This document shows positions 1 to 25,250 of a stretch of DNA of 64,000 nucleotides, in pieces. Source of the DNA: Baylisascaris procyonis (taxonomy: Eukaryota; Nematoda; Chromadorea; Rhabditida; Ascarididae); NCBI GenBank assembly GCA_037389465.1, contig JAZARR010000088.1, forward strand, positions 3,534,001-3,598,000, given 5' to 3'. How positions within the stretch are numbered: position 1 is the first letter of the stretch; each line of letters starts with the position of its first letter. The position numbers and the translations under genes are program-made. Under the pieces are notes generated by a model. The model was given only the letters and a program-made list of their open reading frames with translations. It ran no database searches and was not told the DNA's origin.

Positions 1-662
1 GCGAACTGAATCGAAAGAATTCGCTAGACAAGGAATCATTGTGCAAAACTAGAATAAAGCAATATTTTGGCGAAACAGCAAAAAAAAAAGCTACCGACTG
101 AAAGACTACCTCAAACAACAATGGACAAAACAAAGAGATATTTTCTGCTTAGAAATATTCAAAGCAAACACGCATCGACATACAGCTCCAATTTGATAAA
201 CAATCAACAACCGATGGTATTCTGCATAAGTAACTTAACTTGTATGATATTTCTGAAGTGGTTCTCTTGGCATTAACTATGCAAGACGATGTTTCCCTGA
301 GACGGTCACACTGATCATTTCCTACGCGTTAAAAAAGCATTATAAAAATCAAATAACTCTTGTAGTGATATGTTCGCACCAACTGAATTACGCTTCTCTA
401 TACAAATTTTACAGTCAAAAATGTAAAATTTTTTATTCACTTCCAACGTCTTAAACACAAGAATTTTGGCTGCTGCAATTTTTTGGCACAATAGCGGTCG
501 GCATTCAATAACACCTTACAGGAACTTCAGACTAGAGTTCTTGCAAAGACTCCAAAAGAATCCTCCCCTCCATTAGCCCATATAATTCAGAAGCAAGGAA
601 CAACAAATGTAAGATCAATTTCTCATGACGATAAAAAGCATAGATCATTCAAAAAACGAGAA
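1..662. other. Gene-free 3' flank of the first minus-strand gene
   Basis: No coding exon is supported here. The open frames are short and lack splice context. Read on the minus strand, this stretch lies directly downstream of the stop codon of the gene ending at 663 and should hold its 3' UTR. A minus-strand AATAAA lies at 432-437. Confidence 0.5.
432..437 (-). terminator. Candidate polyadenylation signal of the hypothetical gene
   Basis: AATAAA on the minus strand (TTTATT on the plus strand), about 225 nt past the stop codon at 663-665. The position suits a nematode 3' end, but no cleavage site is visible from sequence alone. Confidence 0.4.
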
Positions 663-2306
663 TTAGACTCTAACCGATTTCTTTCGCGATGTAGAAGAGA
701 TGACTGCCACTGATTCTTGATTGCCACCACTGTCGTCCGGCAAAAATGGTTCCGAAGTGGATACCTTTATGTTTGTGTTTTCTGACGAAGAACCGCCCGA
801 GTTCATGAACGCTTCTACAGCCTCAATAGTAGAACCGAAATCCCCCTCAACGCCACGAGTCTGATCATCTCGTTCATTGTGATCGAGCTCCCACTCTGCC
901 CAAGATGGATTAGTTGGAGATGTTGTCATATCTGAAAAAAAAGCTCTTCCGAAAATTCTGAATCAAGCAAACTATTGCCGAATGTGTTCAACTGCTCATT
1001 TAGAAGGCAAAGAATGCTCACAACTCGTCTAACTGTGATGTCTCGGAGCATCGACAATCACTGCATTAGCGATGCTCCTGCGTTTAGCCATAAGCTCCTC
1101 GTAAACTGAAGTTGCTTAATTATTTTCCTTTCTTCGAAGTTTCAACCAAACGAGGGAAATACGACTCCTATTTTTCGACCTTTGACGTAATCAGACTCGG
1201 TCAATCAGACACGTAATCAGACTTTGTCAATAAGATACGTAATTAGACTTTCATCACAGCAAACAATAGCACATCAACGCAAAATGAACCAAATATTAGC
1301 TGCTCACACATATGCAAGCATTGTGCTGCCACACCGCTATGACTCTTTCTGAATATGCGGTGAAAAATATGGAAGTCAGTGGAATGACATCAGAACGATG
1401 AGTTCTACCCCAATACTTAATTTCTGAGAATCATGTGGACTGTTTAGTAGTCTGCAGCCGGAGTGTTCCATAATACTTCTTTGCCCATGCCGAGGAACAT
1501 TAACAACATTATTTTACTGTGACGAGAAGTTACTGTCGCTACCATATCAGAAGATGTGAATTCGATGGACATTGATGATCAATAGAAGGATGTGGGATTC
1601 GCTTCACGATGACGCCGAATGCCTTATGGGAATGACGTCAGTATATAAAATCTAACGATTTTTGTTTGAAAACGAAAATCAATGTTTACAAATTTTTACA
1701 AACTGAACATTCAAGCCACCAGCTTAATAATATTCGTAGCTACTCTTCAAGCAGTAAAACGTTTCTCTTCTAATCCGCATCAAAATGTAGGGAGTTTCTG
1801 AATAAAAACTTGACCGAGCAATTTTTTTCGTGCCTCTCAAAGGCACTGCTACTTTCGTGCAGAATAGAAACATTGCTAATCACTTGCAGAAGCGAATTTT
1901 TTAGTGGATACAGTGCTCTTCGAAGCACAAATGAGCAACTCCCATCAGTTCCAGTTGGGTAGGAGACAGGAAGACAGAACCACGCCTTCCAAAGAACTCC
2001 TCCGGGACTTGAAAAACGTGAAAAGTAGAGAAATAGGCGCCGTGAAGCACATGCGATGCCAGCTTCAACTGTGCGCTTTTCCACCTGCCTTTTTTGGTGA
2101 AACGATTGTTGAACGTCACTTACTTGGTCGCTCAATGTGCACTTCCTCAGTAGCTCTAATGGTGCATGGTTCATTTCTGATTGCAACGCTGTTCTCATGT
2201 TGGTGAAGTGTTCGTTCATGAGGTGTTACGTGTTGCTGACTGAGATCCGCATATACGGGCTTTAAATCCATATCGTCTTCAGAATGCATTTCGAGATAAT
2301 ATAGCA
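663..2306 (-). CDS. Hypothetical protein, two exons or the 3' end of a longer gene
   Basis: Two exons join cleanly. Exon A, 2306-2124, follows the acceptor TTTTGCAG and ends at a perfect GTAAGT donor (60 codons, entry phase 2, one base left over). Exon B, 931-663, follows TTTTTTTTCAG and carries 88 codons plus stop. The leftover A plus AT makes an Asn codon, so the phases agree. The product is hydrophilic, rich in Asp, Glu, Ser, Thr and His, with no membrane segment or signal peptide in these exons. Exon B starts near a TSPTNPSWAEWELD segment and ends in a Ser/Gly-rich region and a basic tail, SRKKSVRV. I do not recognise a family. If exon A is the first exon, an in-frame ATG (MHSEDDMDLK) after the acceptor would give about 144 aa by trans-splicing. 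Otherwise more 5' exons lie above 2306. The final VRV could be a class II PDZ ligand, but that is speculation. Confidence 0.55.
1185..1251. repeat. 26-bp tandem repeat, about 2.6 copies
   Basis: Copies start at 1185, 1211 and 1237, each with the core ACGTAATCAGACT (third copy ACGTAATTAGACT), giving an exact 26-nt period. It lies in the intron between the two exons of the hypothetical gene. Confidence 0.85.
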
Positions 2307-5300
2307 CTGCAAAATAGTACATATAGACGGCGTCGCGACAATAACATCCTCTAACATCAACTTCAGATTCGATCTCTATTCTGTACCTAAGCTTACGCTA
2401 TCTTTTTAAGTATTACAATTAATGCTTTAAGAGTAGTTAAACACTCTTTAATTATCTCATAGTGTGCCGTTCTCCTAATGCTGAGAAACGCAGTTGGCGT
2501 ATTGTGCATTTAAAAAAAATCTTTATGAAGGAAATAAACAACGAACAAATAACAACAAAGTGACCAATCGCCCTTACATCGCCAATAAATGATCCCTTAG
2601 AGAAAATCTGCTGTCGAAATGTGGCATTACGCAACTAAAAGAGCTCTATTTTAACTATATTTCCACAAAAATTGGCCCTCTCAAACAATAAACATCCAAT
2701 TCGGTAAAGAGAGGCTGAACCATTTCAATCGTTAACCATAAAACGTTTGGAACTCTCTGCAAATTACACCAACTACGAGCAAGTTGAAGTTTTTCGATAT
2801 TCTAATATCAACTATTACTTAGATGATATTTGGATGCAAATTTAAATATTTACAGCAGCTTATTGATGCAATTATCATCAACGGATTGCAAATGCAATGA
2901 TCAACCATATGGTGAGGATAATCTGACGTTAAAATCATAGAAAATAACGTCGAATATTTTGAAGCAAATCAAACTGAAACGATTCGATAAGCAAACCTAT
3001 ACTATCGAGAGGTAGAGCATTTTAAGCACCTCTAATGTGACAAAATTGTTTTCCAAAATTCATATTTATAATCATATAGAATGACTAGAATACCTATATT
3101 ATTAAATGACAAATAAAGAGCACAATATGTGCTTTCAATATTTCACTAATCACAAAAATTGATTCTACAATTATACACAACTAACAACACAACGCCTATT
3201 AATGAATTTCCTTAAAAACAAACAAATAAATAAATAAATAAATAAATAAATAAACAACAGATGCTTACATAATTCTAATTCCCTCTCTAGCATTATCAGA
3301 ATGGGTGCCACAAAATTCAACGTTCCCTAACAAAACCGATTGCGTATGCAAAATTGCTTGAATATTTGATTATATCCCCGTGCCCGACCTGTTTCAAAAT
3401 TGGGTATCGTATCAAAGGTCATCTCACTCATAAAAAGAAGTAAAAACAACTGCAATCACACTTTATTCCCAGCAACATCGCGCACCGAGATAATAATAAT
3501 AATACCGAGCGAAGTTTATTCTTTGAGTGACAAGTGGAAACTACAGACGAGGTACATATATGTAAATAAACACTTAGAAAGTACTGCTATGATGCACTTC
3601 TGAAAATTTTGCAAAAAAAAAAAATACAGAAATAATTCGTTCAAAGATTTTCATATGCAAGTAGTGATGCTACTCTTATGTGAAGAGAGCACCTGTAATT
3701 TGTCATTGCAATAGAAGGGAATCAGCTGTTCTATTTAAAGAAAATAGAATACTTCAGGTATAAAAGCATTGCTATTACAGTAATAATACTTCAGAACATT
3801 CAACTACAACATGAAACAACACGAGTGATGAACTCGTACGATACATAAGAGGTGAAGTGGCATGCCTAATATTACAAAAAACGAAGCCTATATCAATACA
3901 TTCAACTCAACATGGATCAACAAAATTTGAAATCCACCACGAACATCACATGAGGGACTTCCACCTCGTAAGCTCGACTGCCGGGGCCTTTGATTCCTAA
4001 ACTGTTCTATAAATCCTTAAGCACAACAACTGCTTTTTTATCGCTCTGTAAACCTCAATAAATGTAATTTGCCCAGTTCATGAGCTTCGTAGACATGCGG
4101 TAGCGAAGTGCGACTTTCAGTTCAATCTCATAAAAACTAAAAATAACTAAGCGGGGTGATTGCCACACTCCGATAATGCCAATCATTTAATTTAAAGTTT
4201 TCAGGTAATCTGCATGGAAGATTATCTTTGCAAGATCAGCAAAAAGCTATACGCCATTTTTCATCGGGCGCTAGATGTTGATGGTGATATGCTTATGCTG
4301 ACTATAACGATCGAAGCAGAGCCAACAATAAAACATTTCACCACAGCGCACCATCGGCTCCTCTCCACAAGTAGCCCTACGTTTGTGAATATAGATCAAT
4401 TTTGAAAGGAAGTGAACCAATTTGCTCGTAACTTATAAATGGCACAGATGCAAACTCTACATTTCAATAAAGTCAATCTCGTTGGGGAAAACTGCTTGAC
4501 CATTCTGCAACCTCATCAACAAAAGAATATTGATACTACGATGAGTTTTGAAATCTATTAGTGTTTAATAAATGAAGTTACTTTTACTATTAGTATGTGA
4601 TGTGTTGCAGTAAACAGTAACGATGGATGCGGATATAACACTTAAAACTGAGTGGGATCGAATAATATTGCTCATGCAATCGCTATCCCATCAAAGCAAA
4701 TGTCTTCGAAATTTGAAGTAGAAAATACGATCAAAGAGCGGAAATGGTTTTTTCTTTTTGGTGGTGAGGGTGAAAGAATGGTGAGTAACACTTTCATCAT
4801 GTTGACATTCAACGATGAGGTAAAGGTCGAACCTCATAAAAATATACTCACTATTGTGGTGTTAACCTACCACTACACTATATAATATTTCTACCTGGGC
4901 GTTTTTTCGATTTATTGAATATTCTCAGCTGTTGGTGAGAAAACTGATTTAGCAGAGAAAAACACGCCCCCTTAAATACTGATATTTCATTAATTCTAAA
5001 AGAATGGGAGGAATAAAGAATTCAACAACGAATCAAGATACACAACGACGAAGAAGACCCGCTTTCTCCCTCTGCATCTCCTTCAACAAACCGCACGCGA
5101 GATCTTGTGAAGTGAACAATGAATGAAGAGTGATGCATACTTCACTAGGAGTATGGAGTATAGTGACTTTTTGGAATAGCGTCAATGCAAATAGTAGATC
5201 AATTTGCATAAAACGAACATAAATCCCCTCTCAATAAAGATTAAATTCTGGAAAGTCCGATCAAAATTTTGAAAAATATGCGGGAAATGCAATATCTCGG

Positions 5301-8300
5301 CTTTGATCGACCCGGTCAGATGCGCCGCAAGGATTTGTTTGTTGATTTTATTGCTGAACACAGACGTTGTTATATTCACCTCTACCTTTTTGGAATCATT
5401 GGTTGATCACTGCATAAACGGCATTCCAGTTATTGTATTAAATGACTGTAATACTTCCGCTACGGACACTTACGCCGGTTTAGATGGACGTTTTAATTCA
5501 CTTTTGACAGCCATAAGCTCCATCATTTTTACTCCTAATATCATCGGCGGTGACAGAATACTTGCGTCCTTGTCAAGAAGTAATGAAACATTAGTTTGTA
5601 TTGCACATATGCTTCAGAACTCACTCCACTTTTGATCACGCGAGCGTCTTTCACGGTACAGCTTCTGATCATTGCGAAACGACCGCTGACTAGTACCATG
5701 ATTCTAATAATAGTAATTGGGCATTGGCTGTTTTCATGCTTCTGAAATGAAACCAGATGGCGCACTTTTATCTTTTTAAACTAGATTTGGGATATCTGTG
5801 TCCATTTTTTTAAACTTACCTGCACTATGAAATTCAATGTTGCACCACCACTCTGATAGACTCAGAAAGATACTGCCCCGCAATACTTGCAAAGGTTAGC
5901 AACTCGAAAACGCTTCCTTTTCGTTGATGCATCTAAACCTGTCGATCTGGAAGTACTAAAAAATTGTTCCGCTGCTTACTTATGAGCATAAGCTCCCCTT
6001 GGCCTGTCTAGTCGTCCAGGTCTGCTCGAGGACCTGCACCTTCGAGCTGCGGTTGAGTAAATCGCGAGGCAACACAAGTATAAGGGGGAACAGTGTGTCA
6101 TGCTTACTCAATAAAGTAAAAAACAAGAAGGAATACTAAGATAGTTCGAATCGCCGATACGATCCCGCAGTCGAAACTCTAAACTGCCGCGGATCAGATC
6201 GCGCAATCCAAAGGTCACCTGGAGGCGCACTTCCCCTAAATACCAGCCTAGAATTTCGAATGAATACACGACCACATCAACCCCTTTAATACCCTCCTGA
6301 TTCTGCCTTAGGCTGGACTCACGACATGCTGGGCAGTCGTTTAATGTGCCTGTATACTCTTGACCTTCTTTGGTCTATCTTGCACGGTGCACTATTCCCG
6401 CTTGATCTATAGCCGACTAATCTAAGTTACATACTAAGCTTAAGAACAACAGAAACAGGAACATTTGGTAGCAAAGGGCAACCGCAGCTTCCTTGATGAA
6501 TCACACAAATATACCTTCTGATGTTAATGATACCTTATTATTGAGTTCAGAAACGGCTTCTCTGACTACATTTACAATGCAATGGGTTCGGAAAAAAAGC
6601 TTTTTTTGATCTGCCTTGGTCGCGGAAGAGCTTTCGTTCAACCGATCCCTCCGTCGTGAACTGTATGCAAGATAAATAGTAATGCATATCCTTCCCCACC
6701 CCATTCTGTTCAAGTGCGTCTTTATTATCGTCGTAATTTTAACCCATTTCATTCGTGCTCCTATTGTTGTAGAACGGCATTTCGTTCTTGTTTCCGTTTA
6801 CTAGGTTTCCTTAGCACAGTTATTCGTACTTCTCTATCTAGATGCTCGTTGGATGTCGTGCACATGCCGAGATTAGGCATGGCACTCAAACATGAGGTGA
6901 GATTCACATCGTCAATTTTGATTGCGTCATTGTAGAGAAGACTTAACGAAGACGTGCTAGGAGGGTGTTTTCATTGCTAACAATACATAGAAACAAATCC
7001 CCGAACGGGAATTAGGAAACCTTAAAGGAATATTTTTTGGGCAGACGCCACCTGCAGTCTTCTAAAAGTTCCTTTTCATTTTCTATCACTTCCAAACTCC
7101 TCAAAAAACATGATTTCTGGGAATCATTTTCTCGGAGCTAAGATACGTAAGCCGTCCTCAGAGGAAGAGTGGTGGGGAGAGGAGTGAGGGCGTCGAAGTT
7201 ATCAATCCACCACTGTCCACATCATCTGTGAGTCCACATGTAACTTTTGAATAAGAGCCATTATAAGTAGGCAAATGAATAGTAATATGGGACAGTCTTC
7301 CCGCGAGTAGGTGCTTTCAGGCAAGGGAGAGGGGGAGGAGGTGCAGTAGCGGAGACACTATGGAGCCTTCGCTAGAGAAAACAGTTCCCCTTCCCATAAG
7401 AAATCTGGGTTGATAACTCGAAGAGTTGACAATGAAAATGGAATTTAGGCCTCGAAAATTTCTTCGCTCCTCACAAAACATGAATACAGGACGGTCGAGA
7501 ACATCTCCACCACTCCGTACACAACGTTCTCTGAACCCGTTGTATAGTTACGGAATGCGAAAATGTGTGCTTTAGTTTATGCAGCTATGAGCACCTAACA
7601 CTTCAGATCGAGCACCTTTTAAAGCGTTGACGTATATTGCACTTTTGGCCTGACGAACAAATAACACAACTGCATGCCGCCTCTTTGCGTCCAACTCCCC
7701 ACTTGCAAGTGTATAGAAAAGACCAAAACCTAGTACATATATGAGTGTAAAATGCGATAAGCGGTCACCTCATTTATTGAGTGCTAAGAGGAACCACAAA
7801 AAACACATCGTCCACAGACATTTTACAGATGAATCGTATTAGAAAGCAAATCTCACAACACATCACACCAACCGATATGTTCGAAGTGCCTTGAGCTTAG
7901 ATAAGAGCAAAAAGTGAACGAATCGAAATTGCGACGCACAACACCACGCAAGCATAGCCAACAGAGATGACAGCACATTACACCGGGCAAATAATTACCA
8001 CCGTCAACACATCGCTCTTGCTTAATCATGTATAATTCCGCATTCAAACAAGATGATAAAACCTCTTAGATCAAACATTCAAGAGAGACGCTTCCCATCT
8101 TCCCTCTCTTCTGGATGAAGGTGGCAATGACTTATCCCTTCCGTCGTTCTAAAAATTTAAATATCCCAGATGATACCAACTTTCCATGCTATCATAGAAG
8201 CAATACTTAGAATTTTCAGCAAACAGCCAAAAAAAAAGCCTCATGCGATCGCATATCGCCACACTCATTTCGAAAAAAAAACACAACCAACTGATAGTCC

Positions 8301-9004
8301 AAAAATTAACACAGGAAGAAAGCTTCCAATATCCCCTCAAACCCGAAGAACACCCGATATCAACCGTTCACCAAGCCGTCTATCATCCAGCGCAATGCGC
8401 CACAAAAATGAGGTATGTATTTAAAAAAGTGAACACTCCTTGTGAGGTGAATTCTCATACTCAATAATGTTTCCAAGCAAAAAAGCAGTATAGTGAACAC
8501 CGCTCTAAATGTGGCAAGACGAATAGATAGGTAGCAGTATACCTCTAATTACGCAACACCATCAAAGAACACCCTCAGCCATTTGATCCGTCTTTTGATA
8601 CGCAAGAAGCAAACTTTCTTCAGCCTCTTTTTCCAACTTCCCTCATTTTTTCAAACTTGATAAGTTCTGACGCTCGCATAACCAAGACAATCAACGCGTC
8701 TACTACAACCACCTTTTCCCCCTCCCCCCCCCACCATGTTCTCTCCCATCCACCGTTCGAATCCCCCAGTCTCGCAACGACCACTGATCAACGCTTTACC
8801 CGCTGATGCAACAAACAAAACGCGCATATAAAAATCAGCGTTCCATGCTCTATCGCGAACACTGCATTACTTGAAGAATTCCCCTCTCAAAAAAAAGAAC
8901 ACAGACCGAAATACGTCAAACAGAAGCAAAAAAACAACCAAGTCCTAGAGCCACAAAATGCGACGGTGGTAAACGAATGGGAGTGAGATAGTGCTGTCAA
9001 CCCT
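2307..9004. other. Intergenic region between the hypothetical gene and the DBT gene
   Basis: No exon here can be tied to a known protein. Weak candidates are a minus-strand block 5544-5474 beginning with ATG and ending at GTAAGT, and a 110-codon plus-strand open frame at 5303-5635 without family similarity. The stretch 5990-6420 is richer in GC than its surroundings and looks repeat-derived, with no readable protein. An oligo-C run (C9) lies at 8724-8732. The lower part, next to the DBT stop codon at 9005, should contain the DBT 3' UTR at roughly 8400-9004, but I see no canonical AATAAA there on the minus strand. Confidence 0.5.
3223..3254. repeat. (AAAT)n microsatellite
   Basis: About eight AAAT units in a row, apart from slight interruption at the ends. 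It is in intergenic DNA. Confidence 0.9.
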
Positions 9005-21430
<12,426 letters not shown>

Positions 21431-21440
21431 CTAAAAGCGG
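21431..21440 (-). promoter_or_regulatory. Candidate spliced-leader trans-splice acceptor of the DBT gene
   Basis: On the minus strand CCGCTTTTAG directly precedes the ATG, with no room for a genomic 5' UTR. An acceptor abutting the start codon is typical of nematode spliced-leader addition. A cis-spliced 5' UTR exon further upstream is the alternative. Confidence 0.55.
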
Positions 21441-22550
21441 TCAAGTTCTTATCTCAGTGGTTAAAATCAACGTATGCCTTGCAGTCGCTTTGGATGGGTA
21501 TTTTTGAAATATCACAGAAAAAAAAAAGAAATATGCGTAATCCATAATATATCCGGACTAAAAATTAAAAAGAAAAAACGACTGATACTGCAATAGCCAA
21601 GGCTGCTTCACCCACAACAGAAAATACTCGGCTCAGGTAATCCAGTTATGATATAATAGCATGAAATGCCTCATCCTGAAATACACTTCAGGGCAACTGA
21701 CCAAAAAAAAGGTGTAAAGCATGACTGATTCGACTTTAGAACGACCTTCTACCGAGCCAGATAGCCCACCCAGCCCATGTACCAGGATAGTGTTCACGAG
21801 TGAAGAGAGCCAATCCTCACGACCACCTATTACCAACGAAATATTTTCTGCATAGGAATGGCTAGTGTGTGGCAGGAAGGGAAAGACGGAGGAACAAATG
21901 AATCCATAACACGGTAAATTATATCGGTGAATCGAAAAGTGTACTTACGAAAGCAGTGCGCATGGAAACCAACGCGATTTGCCTTTTTCTACAATGTGCT
22001 TTGAAATGACCAAATCGAATAAGTGAAATTTTATGCTTCAAATAAAATAACATGCTGCAAATTACAGCCACCTGAATCGGAACGGCTGAAGATTGTCTTA
22101 AAACTAGCCTGAAGGCACAGCTGACCAAACTTAACAACACGATTAATTCAAAACAAACGGTGAATGCAGTGTAAAGAAACGCACTGCAATAGCGTGACTG
22201 ATGTTGTTTTGAAAATTTCCGTCACTTACAACAACCTTTTCAAAGAGCAGCGGAAGTTCAAATAAGCAAATCTAAAAGAAGCAAAATGAATTGTGCTAGT
22301 TTCGATAACAAAATTAGTGAAGCCTAGAGAAAAAAAAAAAAAGAAAAAAAGAACCAACGAAAAATGAAGACAAATTAAAACACTTTCGAATGATTTCATT
22401 TAAATTTATTGCCTCGGAGCCAAAAAACATAATTGCATTCCCTCCTTCCTCTCCCGAATGGATATATCCGCTTGCAAAGACCAAAGCATATAAAGCAATC
22501 TACGATTGCAAATAAACACTTTATAACAATTCTCTACGAAAGAAGGGGGA

Positions 22551-22564
22551 GGGGGGGGGGGGGG
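22551..22564. repeat. G14 homopolymer run
   Basis: Fourteen consecutive G on the plus strand, preceded by GGGGGA. It is one of at least twelve oligo-G or oligo-C runs of nine or more in the window. Confidence 0.95.
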
Positions 22565-25092
22565 ATGGAAGGAGTGGTAATGAGTTGCACATACAAGCCT
22601 AAACACAACGTATCATTTATCACATTCAATCTACCGAACAATCCCACTTCTAGCATTAAGTCTGCAAAGGTGAATAAAATGGTTTATAATTTCCGGTTTT
22701 CGATTTTTCGCTTCAAAATTTCAAATCGATTGCACAAAGCTGCATTTGCAGAATACAACAAAATAAAGGCAAATGTAAGAGGAAGTTATGTTCTTACTGC
22801 TAAACTCGTTCTCGGTCACCTAGCCGAATACACTCGAGAGATCATCTAAGCTGACGATGGCTCGACCTGTTCAAGAGCGCACAAGGAATTAGTGGCCTCT
22901 AAGTAGAGATGAAAGACTGAAATAAAGACGATTCTATGGAACAATCTTGCTCCACCCTCTCCCCTTCTTCTCCTCACCAATTTACAATACGTTTGAAAAA
23001 TTTAGTGAAGGATAGCAATCAATAAAGTAACGTAGATGAGTGAATTCTCTCAGGAACCACCAAAATTTTGAAAAAAATTCAAAATTTTGACTTTTTCTAT
23101 TCTCCACATAAATTCGAAATGAATGTTCGGATTTGTTTTGCGATTAATGACTCGAAGACATTACGAAAGAAGGAAACAACTATTAGGCAAATGAAAGTGG
23201 AACGCATCATTGGGCAACATCTGAAACAGAAAAATACATCGTGGAAAATATTATTGAACGTGCAAGAGTACAAGGAAAAAAAGACTTAAAGAAGCTAATA
23301 AGGAAAACGTCTGTTGAATGGCTAGTGAACAGAGGGGATTTGGCTAGCACTATAGATGGGCCATAAAAAAGACTACTCTAGAGAGAAAAAAGATATAACT
23401 TATTGCTGCATCCTTTAGAATTTCAAAACAAAAACCGCTTGAAACACCTTCGCATTGCCCTATTCAATAAAAAAGGAAGAAATTCACTATTATTCTAGAA
23501 AAACCTAATTTGTAATAGTAACAAAGAATTTGAATTTAAACTGTTCAAAAATTAATACAAATATGCACACAACAAATTCAAATCTCAGATTTCACCAATC
23601 TCCAAGTGTTTTTTTTTTCAGCCGATGCCAATGAAGAACACAACGCAAGATGGTAGATACTAGTGGCTTCTTGATAACATATAAGGAACTCTGTCTGAAC
23701 GGAAAGGAAGCGAATAATAAGTCAAGAAGTTGACCCAATATAAAAAACTTCAATTCAACGCATTTCAGCAACTGTTGCAAAAAAACATAGATGTTACAAA
23801 ACTATATGTAAATAAATACAACCCGCTGATAATTCTAAAAAGCACTGATACAATGTCGGACAACGCGCTTTACTATTTTTTTACTCATCGCCTATACAAA
23901 CTCCTTTCAGTCATTTCCTCGGCAAAGAATTCATTTGCATAAGTTTCGAAAATATTTGCAAAGATGCGTTACAGTAACATCATGTCTGCACGTGCCTGAG
24001 TGTCTATCAGATAGTGTTAAATGACAAACACGACCAAGCTTCCTTCTACAGCTGGTTCAGCGACGCTTAAAAAAAAAAAAAACGAATCTTCTCTTACAGG
24101 TTTTTACGAACGATTGTGTTGTTTACTGCTAACACCAATAACCTTCAAAGCGGCTGCTGCTAATGCTCTACAAAAATAAATCAATCGTTACGTTTGTTGA
24201 TTTATATTACTCGTAGGGCGATTTATCTAACAGCGTCATCTACACATTGAATTCAACACAAGTACACAGGAAATGACGTAAACCTATTCGTGTTTATGCA
24301 CTGTAACCGTATAAAATGAAGAGTAATGATATTCATTGATTAATTTTGCTAATGGAACATTCCTTAACGTAATGGAGCTTTGTGAGGAACATTCTGCATA
24401 TTGCACGAATTGCGCGCAAATAGCATAAAACGCGGCGCGCAAATTACAATATCCAGTCGTAATAAACCTTTTTGAACTTAATGACAGACATCATTTATTA
24501 GCGATATTTACACTGCTTGAAAGAGCTATCGCCCATCTCTTTACTTTCAAGATGTTTGAAAAGATAACTACCAGCTTCCTCTAGCCTTTCTTTCTGCTCT
24601 CGTCAAAACAACCTAAGACTCCTCAGCTCTCCTCTCATCACAGCACACTACTTCAGTCACTTTCTTTAGAAATATAGCACTAGCTAAACATATATCAGAT
24701 CCCAAAACCTTCATCCACGCGATGGCGCAATCGTCAGCAAAAATCAGCGGCGAATCAAGTTGCCTTTGTTATACCATCAATCCTCGGGGATAAATAATTC
24801 CACAAAGTAAAAGAACAGAATTTCTGGATATTGACAACGTTTCAAGAAATATTTTATAAACGTTTTCACATCACATTTTGACTATCGAGATAAGCTTTCA
24901 ATGACGATCAACAGCTACTGGAGATAAAACGTGTAGACACTGAAGAAAAAGAGAGAAAAGAGCACAGATTATATGATTCTCTCTTCCAAGAGCTATGAGA
25001 GCACTGATAACGTTACTTGAAAGCGACATTTAAAACCTAAAACAACATCGATACGACATAATACATAAGGGATACGATTGCATGCAAACGGT

Positions 25093-25250
25093 ATGGAAAG
25101 GATGGGAGGGTGGAGGAGGAGCGAGGAGGGGAGGGAAGGGGAATGGCGGGAGGAGAGGGGAAGGGAGCAGAAGCAGAGAGAAGGGGGAGGCGGAAAGGGA
25201 GGCTGGGAAGGAGGAGAAGGAGGGGCTGGATGTGGAGACAGGATGTCCGA
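25093..25250 (+). repeat. Purine-only (G+A) tract of about 155 bp
   Basis: The plus strand is almost entirely G and A with only scattered pyrimidines. All three plus frames and one minus frame stay open for 60-90 codons because of composition alone, so they are not genes. Such tracts can form triplex or G-quadruplex structures in vitro, which is general knowledge and not shown here. Confidence 0.85.

Noticed and set aside
4214..4405. 63-codon plus-strand frame just after a TTTTCAG
   Set aside because: Protein-like, but single, unrecognised and without partner exons on the plus strand.
5303..5635. 110-codon plus-strand open frame
   Set aside because: No family features, overlapping minus-strand frames are also open, and no splice or start context supports it.
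6819..6894. Possible plus-strand exon between CCTTAG and GTGAGA ending LGMALKHE
   Set aside because: Open in one frame only and with no partner exons or family match.
21919..22140. Minus-strand frame resembling a mitochondrial presequence upstream of DBT
   Set aside because: It begins with GTG, and neither possible donor gives the phase needed by exon 2. The ATG exon at 21430-21349 gives a better presequence and the right phase.
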